Of a stretch of 64,000 bases of DNA, positions 24,623 through 34,605 are shown in pieces. The notes beneath the pieces were generated by a model that was not told where the DNA came from, ran no database searches, and saw only the letters and a list, made by a program, of their open reading frames with translations. The stretch lies in assembly GCF_963677845.1 (NCBI RefSeq), contig NZ_OY782498.1:1495518-1559517 (forward strand). Reading direction: 5' to 3'. Source of the stretch: an uncultured Pseudodesulfovibrio sp. (GTDB lineage Bacteria > Desulfobacterota > Desulfovibrionia > Desulfovibrionales > Desulfovibrionaceae). Positions within the stretch are counted from its first letter, which is position 1, and each line of letters begins with the position of its first letter. Both the position numbers and the translations under genes were made by a program.

Positions 24623-25737
24623 TGACCAAACCCGGCGACTTCAAAGTCCACAATACCGACGGTAAAGCTCGACGTGCCACCTTAAGCACAGCACACGGCG
24701 ACATCCAGACACCTATTTTTATGCCCGTAGGTACTCAAGGCACAGTCAAGAGCTTGACCCCGCACGACCTAGAAGAGATGGATGCTCAAATCATACTCGG
24801 CAACACATACCATCTCTATCTTCGCCCTGGTGATGAATTGGTCGCCCGACGGGGTGGTCTGCACAAGTTTTCCAACTGGAAACGCCCGATCCTGACAGAC
24901 AGTGGCGGCTTTCAGGTCTTCAGTCTGCAAGGCATTCGTAAACTTTCTGAGGAAGGCGTGGAATTCAGATCGTATCTAAATGGTTCCAAACATTTTTTCT
25001 CCCCGGAAAAAGCCATCGATATCCAGAAAAATCTCGGTTCAGATATCATGATGGTCCTTGATGAATGTGTGGGTTACGGCAATGATCGTAAGTACACTGA
25101 AAAATCTCTTGAAATGACTACACGATGGGCGCAACGGTGTCGTGATCACTATCCCAAGGGAAGCGGCGAACAGCTCATGTTTGGTATCGTCCAAGGCGGT
25201 TTTCACAAGGACTTACGAGAAAAAAGTCTTTATCAACTTCGCAAAATCGATTTTGAAGGATTTGCCATCGGCGGCCTATCTGTTGGTGAATCCACGGAAG
25301 AAATGTACGATATTTTAAACCACATAGCCCCAAAGATGCCGGAAGAAAAACCTCGCTACCTTATGGGAGTTGGTACACCTCTGGATATACTGGAAGGCGT
25401 GTCTGCCGGAGTTGATATGTTTGACTGCGTCCTGCCCTCACGCAATGCACGCAACGGGACCCTGTTTACATCCATGGGCAAGATCAACATCAAACGCGCA
25501 GAATATACCGAAGACGATTCACCTCTGGACCCCAATTGTAACTGCTATACCTGTCGCAACTTCACCAAAGCATACTTGCGACATCTGTATCAGGCTAAAG
25601 AACTCTTGTCATACAGGTTAAACACTTACCACAATCTCTACTTTTACCTGGATCTCATGAAACAGATCAGGGCAGCCATTGAGAACGGAACCTTCAATGA
25701 ACTCAAAGCGCGCTATGAAGCCGCCTATGCAAAATAG
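24622..25737 (+). CDS. tgt: Queuine tRNA-ribosyltransferase
   Basis: Enzyme of 371 residues that swaps guanine 34 of Asn, Asp, His and Tyr tRNAs for the queuosine precursor. The nucleophile/base region [11 protein letters not shown], second catalytic Asp in [13 protein letters not shown], and zinc site [18 protein letters not shown] are complete. Its tRNA-Asn(GTT) substrate is encoded twice in this window. It overlaps nth by one base and ends five bases from the convergent yihY gene, with no terminator between them. Confidence 0.96.
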   Translation: MTKPGDFKVHNTDGKARRATLSTAHGDIQTPIFMPVGTQGTVKSLTPHDLEEMDAQIILGNTYHLYLRPGDELVARRGGLHKFSNWKRPILTDSGGFQVFSLQGIRKLSEEGVEFRSYLNGSKHFFSPEKAIDIQKNLGSDIMMVLDECVGYGNDRKYTEKSLEMTTRWAQRCRDHYPKGSGEQLMFGIVQGGFHKDLREKSLYQLRKIDFEGFAIGGLSVGESTEEMYDILNHIAPKMPEEKPRYLMGVGTPLDILEGVSAGVDMFDCVLPSRNARNGTLFTSMGKINIKRAEYTEDDSPLDPNCNCYTCRNFTKAYLRHLYQAKELLSYRLNTYHNLYFYLDLMKQIRAAIENGTFNELKARYEAAYAK

Positions 25738-25742
25738 GAAAA

Positions 25743-27146
25743 TCAGACCGATGTGTGAGAACAGGTTCCCATCTGCTCACTCTCAGGCGCAATGCCGAGA
25801 ATGGACGATGAATACTGTTCAGCACAATCAAGCAGAGTGAGGTTCGCCTCACTCTGACTGGTATCGTCAGCCAAAGTCCCAAGCAACTTGTCCAAAAAAC
25901 CAAACTTCTGGTCAAATTCCTCAAAAACCCTGTGTTCACCGTCCATGTTTACAACACGAATGATATCCAACACACGAATTTCATCCAATGATCTGGCTGG
26001 GGCGTATAGCTCACACCCCTTTACATCAGCTAACACCGTATACCCTGCCTTTTGCAACAGGGTAAACAGATCAGACACCAGTGTTGTCGGAGCCATGAGC
26101 CCATCCGATATCTCTTCTACTGACGGCAAGGGCTTTCCCGCGTAAAAGCGTTTGGCAAGAACAATCATCATTAAGACGGCGATCTTCTGACGCTCATATG
26201 GCGTTGCCTCGCCAAAATATCGCTGTTTCACAAAAGAATTGAGATTTTGCCAACTATAACTCACCTCAGACCCAAGCAAGACAATAAGCCAGCTGATGTA
26301 AATCCAAATAAGCAAAAGGGGTAATTGAGCAAAACTGCCATAAATGGCGTTATACTTGGCCGCGCCTATCTGCCAGTTGATGTACAACCATTGAGCCATC
26401 TGCCAAAGAACGCCACCGACCACTCCACCAACAAGAGCGGCAACCATATCCACACGTGTATAGGGGATAAAGGCATACATAAACATAAACGCCAATGAAA
26501 TAAGTATATATGGAGCTACCTTGAGAAAGACCGTTTCAAGATATCCAACAGCCTCAACACTCAAAAGATCGGTCATCATTTGTTGCTGTTGAAGGCTCAC
26601 ATTAAAACTCGAAGCGATAATCAATACGAGAGGACAAATCAAAATAACGGGGAAAAAATCTGCTATTTTTCGCCAAGGCGAACGGCCTTTGGTCACATTC
26701 CAAATAGTATTAAAGGCCTTTTCGGTCGTGCCAATGAGGGAGAATACCGTAAAGAGCAATGTAGCCACACCAACCCAACCCAAAGCCTGAACATTGGTCC
26801 GGTCAATATATTCAATAATCTTATCAGCAACCTCAACGCGACCAGTAGTAAGCTTAAGAATGAGAGTTCTTATAAAATCTGTATTTTGCAGTCCAAACCC
26901 TTTGGAAATAGAAAAAGCAACGGCAAGAAACGGGACGATTGACAAAATAGTCGTAAATGTCAGGGCCGCTGCGCGAATAACAGTCTGATCCTTGATAAAA
27001 CCGAAACCGACCAGATAAAGTAAACGACTTGCCCCACGCCAAAGACGAACATAACTCGGAGTATCCGGTGTGTTTCTTACCCAGATACTTTCAAGAAAAA
27101 GCCGTTTCACATTTCGGGATGTTCGTTCCAACTTGGCTGCACTCAT
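25743..27146 (-). CDS. YihY/BrkB-family membrane protein with C-terminal extension
   Basis: Inner-membrane protein of 467 residues of the YihY/BrkB (formerly RNase BN) family. About six membrane spans run from residue 50 to 290, with ALTFTTILSIVPFLAV, LLIWIYISWLIVLLGSEVSY and GGVVGGVLWQMAQWLY. The last 150 or so residues are soluble and look like a winged-helix-type domain (PSVEEISDGLMAPTTLVSDLFTLLQKAGY). ATG at 27146 has GGAG upstream. Function is unknown. The RNase name is historical. Confidence 0.88.
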   Translation of the reverse strand: MSAAKLERTSRNVKRLFLESIWVRNTPDTPSYVRLWRGASRLLYLVGFGFIKDQTVIRAAALTFTTILSIVPFLAVAFSISKGFGLQNTDFIRTLILKLTTGRVEVADKIIEYIDRTNVQALGWVGVATLLFTVFSLIGTTEKAFNTIWNVTKGRSPWRKIADFFPVILICPLVLIIASSFNVSLQQQQMMTDLLSVEAVGYLETVFLKVAPYILISLAFMFMYAFIPYTRVDMVAALVGGVVGGVLWQMAQWLYINWQIGAAKYNAIYGSFAQLPLLLIWIYISWLIVLLGSEVSYSWQNLNSFVKQRYFGEATPYERQKIAVLMMIVLAKRFYAGKPLPSVEEISDGLMAPTTLVSDLFTLLQKAGYTVLADVKGCELYAPARSLDEIRVLDIIRVVNMDGEHRVFEEFDQKFGFLDKLLGTLADDTSQSEANLTLLDCAEQYSSSILGIAPESEQMGTCSHTSV

Positions 27147-27187
27147 GATAACTCCACTCGTATCCACCTATTTCACTGCGTACCTAT

Positions 27188-27222
27188 CTGTCGAACAACA
27201 TACACTGTTTTACGTTCGACAG
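27188..27222. repeat. Perfect inverted repeat upstream of yihY
   Basis: Arms CTGTCGAAC (27188-27196) and GTTCGACAG (27214-27222), nine bases each, separated by 17 bases. It lies between the asmA-like stop and the yihY start. There is no U-run on either side, so it is not a standard terminator. It could be an operator or an mRNA stem. Confidence 0.6.
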
Positions 27223-27240
27223 GCAAGACAGCTACTCACA

Positions 27241-30200
27241 TTAGAAAAGATCACGTAAGAACTCGAAAGAGGTCTTTGGTATACTCAAAATGTTGAATAC
27301 AGTATCGTGAACGATTTTGCCTGTAGGTATCTTCACCTGTGGATCTGTCAACTTACCTACCAATTTAATAGTCACACTTGGAACCACTACAAAATCATTA
27401 CGGATTGCAATATCTATTGTGTTGTCCGGCAAATTAAAATGACCTTCTCCAGAAGACTGAAGAACCGGAGGGGCTTCAACCCGTAATTTGTCGACATTAA
27501 AGATGCCTTTCTTGGCAGATAAATCAATTATAGCTTTTTGAAATGGTGTTCGTGGAAGATGTTTTTGCTGGGCCTCTTGCCCCACAGTATCAGTCGATCT
27601 TTTTGCTGATATTTGCTCCGGCTTTAAACTGTAGCCGGTAAACTTAAAAGAGCCATTAGCTACGCGTATTTTTGTGGTTCCTTGAAGATTAGCCAAGATA
27701 TCATCATCAGTCGCACCTCGGCTTTTAAGGTCGATGTCTACATCGGTTTCACCACGGATATAATCTCGTTTAGCCATATCCTTCAAAAGAGGGCCCGCCT
27801 GCATGTTTTTAACATCAAGGACAAGATCAGTACTCAATGAAATTTCACTCACCAACCCTGTCCAATCACCCGTCAACGAACCTCCATGAAGCTGCCCCTG
27901 CACTTTTGAAACATGGATATCACCGTTATCAGCTCTTACCCGCCCGACCAAACGGGTTGCCCGGATATCAGCCAAAGTAAATGAATCGAAAGTAGCTTTC
28001 CCACTGAGACGAAGAGCTCGTAAAAACTCCAAAGGCAATTTTACAGGCTTGGCCTCTGGCAATTTTCCTGTACGGGAATTCGGTTTATGTGATGGTGGAA
28101 GATATCGATCTAAATCGAAATCTCCAGCTGTCAGAGTAAAAGCAAGAACTGGATTTTTGAATCCAGCTCCAGCCACGTGCCCCTTGATGGCCATGCCATC
28201 AAGTTCCCCCCTTAATTCGCTCAACACAAAGCCTTCTTCGTCAACAGTAAATCGAGTATTAAGGACTGCCTTAGTCAACGCTTTACTATCTTTTGTTCTG
28301 AGAGCCTTACCCACCAATAAATAGACCACACGCTTGGGATTAGCTCCAGAAATTGAAACGTTTCCCTTGCCTTTGAATTTCTCGTTCAAATCAGTCAACT
28401 GGACCAAACCGGTTATCGAGGTCTCCAATACCCGGACAAAGCCCTCAGACACCTTCAACGTTCCCTTCTCAGAATCAAAGGCAACAGTTCCGTTCGCCGT
28501 TGCCCTTTTGGCTTGCTTTGGCAACAGTGAAGACGTCACATGGCCATTAATAGCCATGCCGGAACTTCGTACTTCTCCACTATCAATCCCAAGGGTTAAC
28601 GGCCCTTGCGCAATCAAAGAAAAAGTTTCGATTTTTTCCCCACCACGAGTTTTCACGGTGGCATCAACAATGTTGTTCCATTCTGTATCAGACGTCCCTT
28701 GTGCAGGAACCACACTCACGTTTACATCTGCTTTGGAATAATGCAGCGCTCGTGTTCGCCCAGAGGCATCCTTATACCGTGACACCCCTCTGCCCAAAGA
28801 AAAACCAACAGAGCTTTTTAAATTACGTAAAATTGAAATTGAACGTTCTTTTGGTGGGCATTCCATTGGAGCAACAGATGCAGAAAAAATGCATTTACCA
28901 GCCCCTCCAACAAAAAAAGGAGAACGTTGTAATAAAGTAAAACCGTCTTTAGACGAATGAGCCTTGATAAGCGTCTCAATAGCCAATGTAGGAACGTTTT
29001 TTTGAGAAGAGCTCCCTAGAGTTACATCCATAGAGCCCGTAAGCGATGTCAAATTATGCCGGGCAGATTCAGCAACAAAAGAAATTTTGGAATTGTGTGC
29101 TGAAACCTTGAGGCGAATATCAGATATATTTGCACCAATAACCTTGAGCCCATCAGCCCGAACAAGACCTTTCCCTTCAATTTTTTTAAAAAAATTCAAA
29201 TTGAAGTCATTCCAAACAAATGGAGTATCAGTCACAAAAAGGGGAAGATATCTGTCAAGTTCAAGAGTATTACTACGCAAGGAAAAGTTGAACACTGGCT
29301 TTGTGTACCCAATAATGTCCAATTTTCCCCGTACGATAAGATCATCAAGAGTTAAAGCCAAATCTTCAAATGATATTCCCTTCTCTGACACTCTGACAAA
29401 AGTTGTCATCGCAGCGCTGGCAAGGCCGTCCACCGTGTCTACAGGCAATGAAGGGACGTGTTGAGCAATTAATTCAGAAGGAGTAAAAGGATGGACTGTT
29501 ACATGTCCTTCCGCAAAAAAACCCTCTCGCAAATCGCCACTTTTAAGGTTGCCTTCTGCCCGGAGTCCCAAAAAAAGGACCTGTAAACCCCGCAGCCCCA
29601 CAGAACGATTCTTCCAGTCCACATCAAGGTACGCCGTTAGTTCTCCTGGGGCCACCCCTTCCGGCAAGATATCGCCAGAAACAGTTCCGTACACAGACGA
29701 ATTTTTGAGAGTAACATCAGAACCATCTGAAGAGACGCGAAGAACTCCTTTTAAGGTCAACGCTGAAGTAAGGCTCTGTTCAGCCCATGTAAAATCACTG
29801 CTAACAGAAAACGGAACATCCTGGCCGGGCCGAAACATGCCAGTACGCAAATCAATACCGCTCAATCGGTATTCGCTCTGGGTGGAAACATCACGGTAAA
29901 CAATTTCCGCATCAGCAATCTCTACGGATTCTACAGACAACACCCAGCCATCTAATAAAGAAGAATAATTTCCTTTATTTTGTCCGACAGCACTATCTAA
30001 AACAGTCTGCCAGTTAAACTGCCCATTTTCACCATAAAGGATAGTCCCCCGCATGCCTTCAACAACAACAGACTCAATTTGAAGCTGTTTCGAAAACAGC
30101 GGCAGAACCTCGACCATAATTCGAATGGTATCGAACTCGGCAGCAAGACCGGTCCCAAAATCAGCAGCTTCATGAACGGTTAACCCGTCGACTTCCAAGG

Positions 30201-30408
30201 CCAAGTCTGGCCAAGCGACAATATTGAGATCGCCGGCAAGTTCCACCTTTCGATCAAGGATTACACTTAACTTTTGGGTAAAAGTCGTTCGAAATTCATC
30301 GGTATCAATGTAGTATGAAGCCCAAAACAAAGCGATGGTCGCCCCAAAAAGAAGGACAACGCACAACTCCATAAGGAGAAGAAGCAATCGTTTAATCGCT
30401 ACTCGCAT
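27241..30408 (-). CDS. AsmA-family envelope protein
   Basis: Large protein of 1055 residues, anchored by one N-terminal membrane helix (about 8-32) with the rest periplasmic. AsmA features are the N-terminal FTQKLSVILDRKVELAGDLNI segment, repeated beta-rich blocks with glycines, and a C-terminal AsmA_2-like part (ATRLVGRVRADNGDIHVSKV, GETDVDIDLKSRGATDDDI, ANGSFKFTGYSL). Related proteins are thought to carry phospholipids across the periplasm. ATG at 30408 is chosen for GGAGG, and overlaps the DUF89 gene by 17 bases. Confidence 0.88.
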   Translation of the reverse strand: MRVAIKRLLLLLMELCVVLLFGATIALFWASYYIDTDEFRTTFTQKLSVILDRKVELAGDLNIVAWPDLALEVDGLTVHEAADFGTGLAAEFDTIRIMVEVLPLFSKQLQIESVVVEGMRGTILYGENGQFNWQTVLDSAVGQNKGNYSSLLDGWVLSVESVEIADAEIVYRDVSTQSEYRLSGIDLRTGMFRPGQDVPFSVSSDFTWAEQSLTSALTLKGVLRVSSDGSDVTLKNSSVYGTVSGDILPEGVAPGELTAYLDVDWKNRSVGLRGLQVLFLGLRAEGNLKSGDLREGFFAEGHVTVHPFTPSELIAQHVPSLPVDTVDGLASAAMTTFVRVSEKGISFEDLALTLDDLIVRGKLDIIGYTKPVFNFSLRSNTLELDRYLPLFVTDTPFVWNDFNLNFFKKIEGKGLVRADGLKVIGANISDIRLKVSAHNSKISFVAESARHNLTSLTGSMDVTLGSSSQKNVPTLAIETLIKAHSSKDGFTLLQRSPFFVGGAGKCIFSASVAPMECPPKERSISILRNLKSSVGFSLGRGVSRYKDASGRTRALHYSKADVNVSVVPAQGTSDTEWNNIVDATVKTRGGEKIETFSLIAQGPLTLGIDSGEVRSSGMAINGHVTSSLLPKQAKRATANGTVAFDSEKGTLKVSEGFVRVLETSITGLVQLTDLNEKFKGKGNVSISGANPKRVVYLLVGKALRTKDSKALTKAVLNTRFTVDEEGFVLSELRGELDGMAIKGHVAGAGFKNPVLAFTLTAGDFDLDRYLPPSHKPNSRTGKLPEAKPVKLPLEFLRALRLSGKATFDSFTLADIRATRLVGRVRADNGDIHVSKVQGQLHGGSLTGDWTGLVSEISLSTDLVLDVKNMQAGPLLKDMAKRDYIRGETDVDIDLKSRGATDDDILANLQGTTKIRVANGSFKFTGYSLKPEQISAKRSTDTVGQEAQQKHLPRTPFQKAIIDLSAKKGIFNVDKLRVEAPPVLQSSGEGHFNLPDNTIDIAIRNDFVVVPSVTIKLVGKLTDPQVKIPTGKIVHDTVFNILSIPKTSFEFLRDLF

Positions 30409-31309
30409 CAGGGACACCTCCGTCCCTACTATCTGTTTCATCTATTTTGGTCTTATAAAACACACTCGTACCTAAATCCAATCCGGTCTTTTCTGCAATC
30501 CGTTTACATTTAACTTTAAAAGCACAATAAATATCAGGCCAACGCCCATCAAGCGCTTCGAAATTTCCCAATCCTTTGGCAAGGATTATATCGGCCTGCT
30601 CCATTGTTTTCAAAAACTCGGGACTACATCTATCCAAAATGGTTCCGGGAGTATCCACTCCACTTTCGACTACACGACAGAGCTGTGTCATCCCAACGGT
30701 TACAGCATCTTCCATGGTCGCATCGTTGATAACAGGATAAGAGCGGACTGCAAACGTAACATCACACTTCATCCGTTTGAATTCTTTAACCAAAATTTTA
30801 TCCAAAACAATTTCACCGGTATTATCACCAAGAATAAGCACTTTGGCTCCGGGGAAAATATCGTCTTTCAAACTTTTAAGTACATCCGGTGAAATCGTCT
30901 TGGCAACATTGGCCATTTCGTCTTCCAAATCAAATTCAAGCTCAACGCCTCGATCAATATAATTACCTATTATCGCAAACTCCAGAGCAAGAGCCAACGC
31001 ATCACCACCATCAGTAGCTCTCTCTTGAGCTATACGCACCTCAAGATCAGGTAAAAGCGCGGCCACACACCTATTAGCCTCATCTTTATCCGCACGATAA
31101 AGGTCACCACACCCAGTTTTTATGCGTATCAACTCAGCCAAATGTCGAGCAATGGCAGGCGGTGGATCACTCAAATCAAGTTGAGAAAGAGTCTTCCCCC
31201 ACTCCATAACGATCTCTTGTTGCAAAACAACGTCATCAGGGCAGGCAAGTCGAGCCTCCCGAACAGCCATTTTCATAAAACACGGCATGCAATCCAGAGC
31301 AGTATCCAT
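30392..31309 (-). CDS. DUF89 (ARMT1-like) metal-dependent phosphatase-family protein
   Basis: Protein of 305 residues of the DUF89 family. N-terminal CMPCFMKMAVREAR carries a Cys pair typical of the archaeal/bacterial subgroup. The core has VLILGDNTGEIVLDKIL, with the Asp-Asn metal site, and FAVRSYPVINDATMEDA and DIILAKGLGNFEAL. Family members act as metal-dependent phosphatases on phosphorylated metabolites or damaged cofactors. The substrate here is unknown. AGGTG precedes the ATG. Its end overlaps the AsmA-like gene. Confidence 0.85.
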   Translation of the reverse strand: MDTALDCMPCFMKMAVREARLACPDDVVLQQEIVMEWGKTLSQLDLSDPPPAIARHLAELIRIKTGCGDLYRADKDEANRCVAALLPDLEVRIAQERATDGGDALALALEFAIIGNYIDRGVELEFDLEDEMANVAKTISPDVLKSLKDDIFPGAKVLILGDNTGEIVLDKILVKEFKRMKCDVTFAVRSYPVINDATMEDAVTVGMTQLCRVVESGVDTPGTILDRCSPEFLKTMEQADIILAKGLGNFEALDGRWPDIYCAFKVKCKRIAEKTGLDLGTSVFYKTKIDETDSRDGGVPDASSD

Positions 31310-31441
31310 CTGAACACCTATTTACAATATATAATGACGGCAAGAAGTCTAATACCGTCAAAAAATTTGAAGAACTACGCAGATTAATCGCACAACACCC
31401 CACTCATTGGCAAGATGTGTTCAAAGATAGACTATATAGAA

Positions 31442-32281
31442 TTATAAAGATTCGGCAGGAAAATCAGAATGCAACCCAACAATAGTTATGCCAGCTTTAT
31501 CAGCAAATTCGAGAGCTGCTTCTCTATCAAAAAAAAGGCTTTTACCAGCCTCAATACCAAGACAGGTAGCTTTGCCTTCAGCCATAACTTTTAACGTATC
31601 AATTCCCAAGCTCGGAAGGTCAACCTCTTCCTGCTGGCCAGGTTTAAAAACTTTTACGACTACACACCCGCTACCACCAAACTCACAACCACGGCGAATT
31701 GCGGCATCGGTCCCTTCAAGAGCTTCGACTGCAGCAACAACGCCCTCCCGCACAACAAGACATTGACCAACATCCATCCGTCCGAGTTCTTTGGCAATAC
31801 TCCAAGAATATCGTAGGTCACTCCATTCACGCTCATCAGGCTTTCGATGAGTCAAAACACCCTCAGGAGTTAAGAGTTCAGGTAAGAATTTATGCGCAGG
31901 AACAACTTGCATTCCTTCTTTATCGAACTCTCCAGAAATAAGATTTAGCAAAGCAGAATCACCACGATTCTTTTTTCCAAGAACCAATTTCACAGCTCTC
32001 ATATCCAAATGTCTGATATCCATGACCTTTGGTTTAGCGATTGTTCCTGCCATAATGACATTATCAACACCGTTGGACTTCAAATAATTGATAAGTTTGT
32101 TTAACTTACCCAACTTTAGTTCCATCCAAACATCGGCCAGAGGAACAACATCCATATTGGTATGCCCGGTAAACCCAGCCACAACAAGTTTGTACCCTTT
32201 GGCTTTTACACCTTGGGCGACAAGAACAGGAAACTGCATCCCCCCGGCGATGAGACCTATGGTCTTTACGGATTCTGACAT
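31442..32281 (-). CDS. lpxI: UDP-2,3-diacylglucosamine pyrophosphatase LpxI
   Basis: Enzyme of 279 residues (DUF1009) that cleaves UDP-2,3-diacylglucosamine to lipid X and UMP, the fourth step of lipid A synthesis, in place of LpxH. IGLIAGGMQFPVLVAQ, AGFTGHTNMDVV, NVIMAGTIAKP and GCEFGGSGCVVVKVFKP match the family. It directly follows lpxA. The next enzyme, LpxB, is not encoded nearby. Confidence 0.93.
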   Translation of the reverse strand: MSESVKTIGLIAGGMQFPVLVAQGVKAKGYKLVVAGFTGHTNMDVVPLADVWMELKLGKLNKLINYLKSNGVDNVIMAGTIAKPKVMDIRHLDMRAVKLVLGKKNRGDSALLNLISGEFDKEGMQVVPAHKFLPELLTPEGVLTHRKPDEREWSDLRYSWSIAKELGRMDVGQCLVVREGVVAAVEALEGTDAAIRRGCEFGGSGCVVVKVFKPGQQEEVDLPSLGIDTLKVMAEGKATCLGIEAGKSLFFDREAALEFADKAGITIVGLHSDFPAESL

Positions 32282-32293
32282 AATAACTCAGAT

Positions 32294-33103
32294 TTAGCTG
32301 CCGTTTCCACTGCGCTGTTTATGATCCGGCGTCACGCCATTCTTACTCTCACGAATAAAGGCGACCAAACGATCCACTTCTGCAATACCTGGAATCTCTT
32401 CCTCGACCTTGGCAAGCCCTTCATCACGCTTCAAACCTGAACGGAAAATCGTCTTATAGGCCCGCTTCAACCCTTTACACGCTTCACTATTGAATCCATT
32501 TCGACGCAAACCAATAAGGTTGGGACCAAAAAGCATTCCACGTACACCATGAGCCAACATAAACGGCGGGACATCAAGCTTATACCCACTTGCTCCGCCC
32601 AAAAAGGCATATTCACCAATGCGAATAAACTGCTGAACGGCTGACAATCCACTGATTATAACATTGCGTCCGACTTCAACATGCCCGGCCAGTTGAACGG
32701 CATTGGCAAGGATTACATTATCTCCAACAGAACAATCATGGGCAATATGAGAATAGGCCATAAACATACAATTAGAGCCTATTCTTGTTTCTTCAGAACC
32801 TTGAACAGTACCACGGTGAATAGTAACACACTCGCGAATAATGTTGTTATCACCAATACGCGTATATGTTTTTTCACCTTTGTAAGCACTATGTTGAGGC
32901 TCTCCACCAATTACGGCATGGGGATGAACATGGTTGTTCTTGCCGAGCTCGGTGTTAGCCTGAATAACCGTATGCGATTCCAAAAAAGTACCGTCACCGA
33001 CTTTTGCTTCCGCACCAATCACGACATAAGGCCCAACGTGAACACCCTCACCAATTTCTGCAGAAGGATCAATAACAGCGGTCGAATGTATATCGTTCGA
33101 CAT
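32294..33103 (-). CDS. lpxA: UDP-N-acetylglucosamine acyltransferase LpxA
   Basis: First enzyme of lipid A synthesis, 269 residues, transfers a hydroxyacyl chain from ACP to UDP-GlcNAc. Left-handed beta-helix of hexapeptide repeats (IHSTAVIDPSAEIGEGVHVGPYVVIG onward in sixes). FMAYSHIAHDCSVGDNV holds the catalytic His. The C-terminal helical domain begins at about 190. ATG at 33103 lies just past the fabZ stop, with GGGGG upstream. Confidence 0.95.
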   Translation of the reverse strand: MSNDIHSTAVIDPSAEIGEGVHVGPYVVIGAEAKVGDGTFLESHTVIQANTELGKNNHVHPHAVIGGEPQHSAYKGEKTYTRIGDNNIIRECVTIHRGTVQGSEETRIGSNCMFMAYSHIAHDCSVGDNVILANAVQLAGHVEVGRNVIISGLSAVQQFIRIGEYAFLGGASGYKLDVPPFMLAHGVRGMLFGPNLIGLRRNGFNSEACKGLKRAYKTIFRSGLKRDEGLAKVEEEIPGIAEVDRLVAFIRESKNGVTPDHKQRSGNGS

Positions 33104-33104
33104 T

Positions 33105-33563
33105 TTACATGGCCCCCTTGTCCGCAATTGCTGCGGAGAACTCACCCTGGCACGTCACCTGTCCATCGACTTTGGCTACGCCACGCATTTTCCAAATATT
33201 CAACTTATGTCGTTCGTAATGAACGTTCAATTCCAGTTGATCTCCAGGGACTACAGGTCTACGAAATTTCACTTTATTCAACCCTGTAAAGAGAAAAACC
33301 TTATCACCAAGAGGTTCATCAATGGAATTTATAACGAGTATTCCACCGGCCTGCGCAAGAGCCTCCAACTGCAACACCCCAGGCATCACTGGCATATTCG
33401 GAAAATGCCCTTGAAAATACTCTTCATTCATGGTGACATTCTTGATGGCTTTAAGACGAACTCCCGGATCCAGCTCAAGCACCCTATCTACAAGAAGAAA
33501 AGGGTAACGATGCGGTAGCATCTCCATTATTTTCTGAATATCAAAAACTAGTTCATTACTCAT
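33105..33563 (-). CDS. fabZ: 3-hydroxyacyl-[ACP] dehydratase FabZ
   Basis: Hot-dog-fold dehydratase of fatty-acid elongation, 152 residues. HRYPFLLVDRVLELDPG, GHFPNMPVMPGVLQLEALAQ with the catalytic His and Glu, and FRRPVVPGDQLELNV are diagnostic. ATG at 33563 is chosen over 33575 because GGAG lies within the end of lpxD. The eight-base overlap implies coupling. FabZ competes with LpxA/LpxD for hydroxyacyl-ACP. Confidence 0.95.
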   Translation of the reverse strand: MSNELVFDIQKIMEMLPHRYPFLLVDRVLELDPGVRLKAIKNVTMNEEYFQGHFPNMPVMPGVLQLEALAQAGGILVINSIDEPLGDKVFLFTGLNKVKFRRPVVPGDQLELNVHYERHKLNIWKMRGVAKVDGQVTCQGEFSAAIADKGAM

Positions 33564-34602
33564 TACGATCTCCACCAGCAGCCTGTTCCGTAAGGGACGC
33601 CAGTTTCTTTTCCAATTTCTTCACCCGCTTAAACAAGTCAGGCAATTTGGGCATGCATACACTGGCAGCCTTCAAAAAAGTTCCCGCTTTCATGGCTGGA
33701 GTACCGGCTACCTTGCTTCCCGCCTCAATGTTACCTGCGACACCGCTCTGCGCACCGACCATAACACCATCACCGATCTTTGCATTATCTGCGACACCAA
33801 CCTGACCGGCAAGTACCACACCATTGCCGACAATCGTACTTCCGCCAATACCGACTTGACCAATAACGAGGCAGTGTTCACCAATCTCAACATTGTGGCC
33901 TATTTGCACAAGATTATCGATTTTAGTTCCTCGCTTGATACGAGTGGAGTCTAGTGCTGCACGATCGATCGCCGTATTGGAACCGACTTCGACATCATTT
34001 TCAATTTCCACAGTACCAATCTGCGGTATTTTCATATGCCCTGCCGGGGTTTGGGCATATCCGTAGCCATCACCACCGATAACAGCACCTGGTTGTAAAA
34101 TAACATTGTCACCAAGATGCAAACCACCCATAACCACACTGTTCGGATATAAAATGCACTGCTCGCCTACGTGGGAATTTTCCCCGACATAGGTACCAGC
34201 AAAAATTACTGTTCCCGAACCAATGACCACTCCTTCGCCAATGAAAGCAAAAGGATAAATGGTTGCAGATTCGTCAACTTGGGCATCAGGGTGAACATAG
34301 GCCAACTCACTAATCCCACTCAAACATCCTTGCGGACGGGCAAAAAGATTAACCACTTTTGCCAAATCCATATAGATATTATCGCTGATCAGGGCACACT
34401 GGACCTTGTCGGCATAAGGGCCGGATGTGAGTACACATCCGGCCTTTGTTGTTTCAAGTAGGTGCTGATATTTCGGATTAACAAGAAATGAAAGTTCTCC
34501 TGCTTCAGCCTTATCCAAGGTATTCACCCCGGTAATATCAATGTCAGCACCAGTATGTTCTAGCCCAAGCTCCGAGGCCAAGGCTGACAATTTCATGCTC
34601 AT
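33556..34602 (-). CDS. lpxD: UDP-3-O-acylglucosamine N-acyltransferase LpxD
   Basis: Third lipid A enzyme, 348 residues. An N-terminal uridine-binding domain (about 1-100, SFLVNPKYQHLLETTKAGCVLT) is followed by hexapeptide beta-helix repeats, with NTAIDRAALDSTRIKRGTKI and VQIGHNVEIGEHC carrying the catalytic His. The C-terminal Lys-rich helix (LFKRVKKLEKKLASL) is family-like. Two in-frame ATGs, 34602 and 34596, are equally plausible. It is three bases after ompH. Confidence 0.95.
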   Translation of the reverse strand: MSMKLSALASELGLEHTGADIDITGVNTLDKAEAGELSFLVNPKYQHLLETTKAGCVLTSGPYADKVQCALISDNIYMDLAKVVNLFARPQGCLSGISELAYVHPDAQVDESATIYPFAFIGEGVVIGSGTVIFAGTYVGENSHVGEQCILYPNSVVMGGLHLGDNVILQPGAVIGGDGYGYAQTPAGHMKIPQIGTVEIENDVEVGSNTAIDRAALDSTRIKRGTKIDNLVQIGHNVEIGEHCLVIGQVGIGGSTIVGNGVVLAGQVGVADNAKIGDGVMVGAQSGVAGNIEAGSKVAGTPAMKAGTFLKAASVCMPKLPDLFKRVKKLEKKLASLTEQAAGGDRNE

Positions 34603-34605
34603 GAT

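Noticed and set aside
25743..27146. Ribonuclease BN
   Set aside because: That name was transferred to YihY in error. This is a membrane protein of unknown function.
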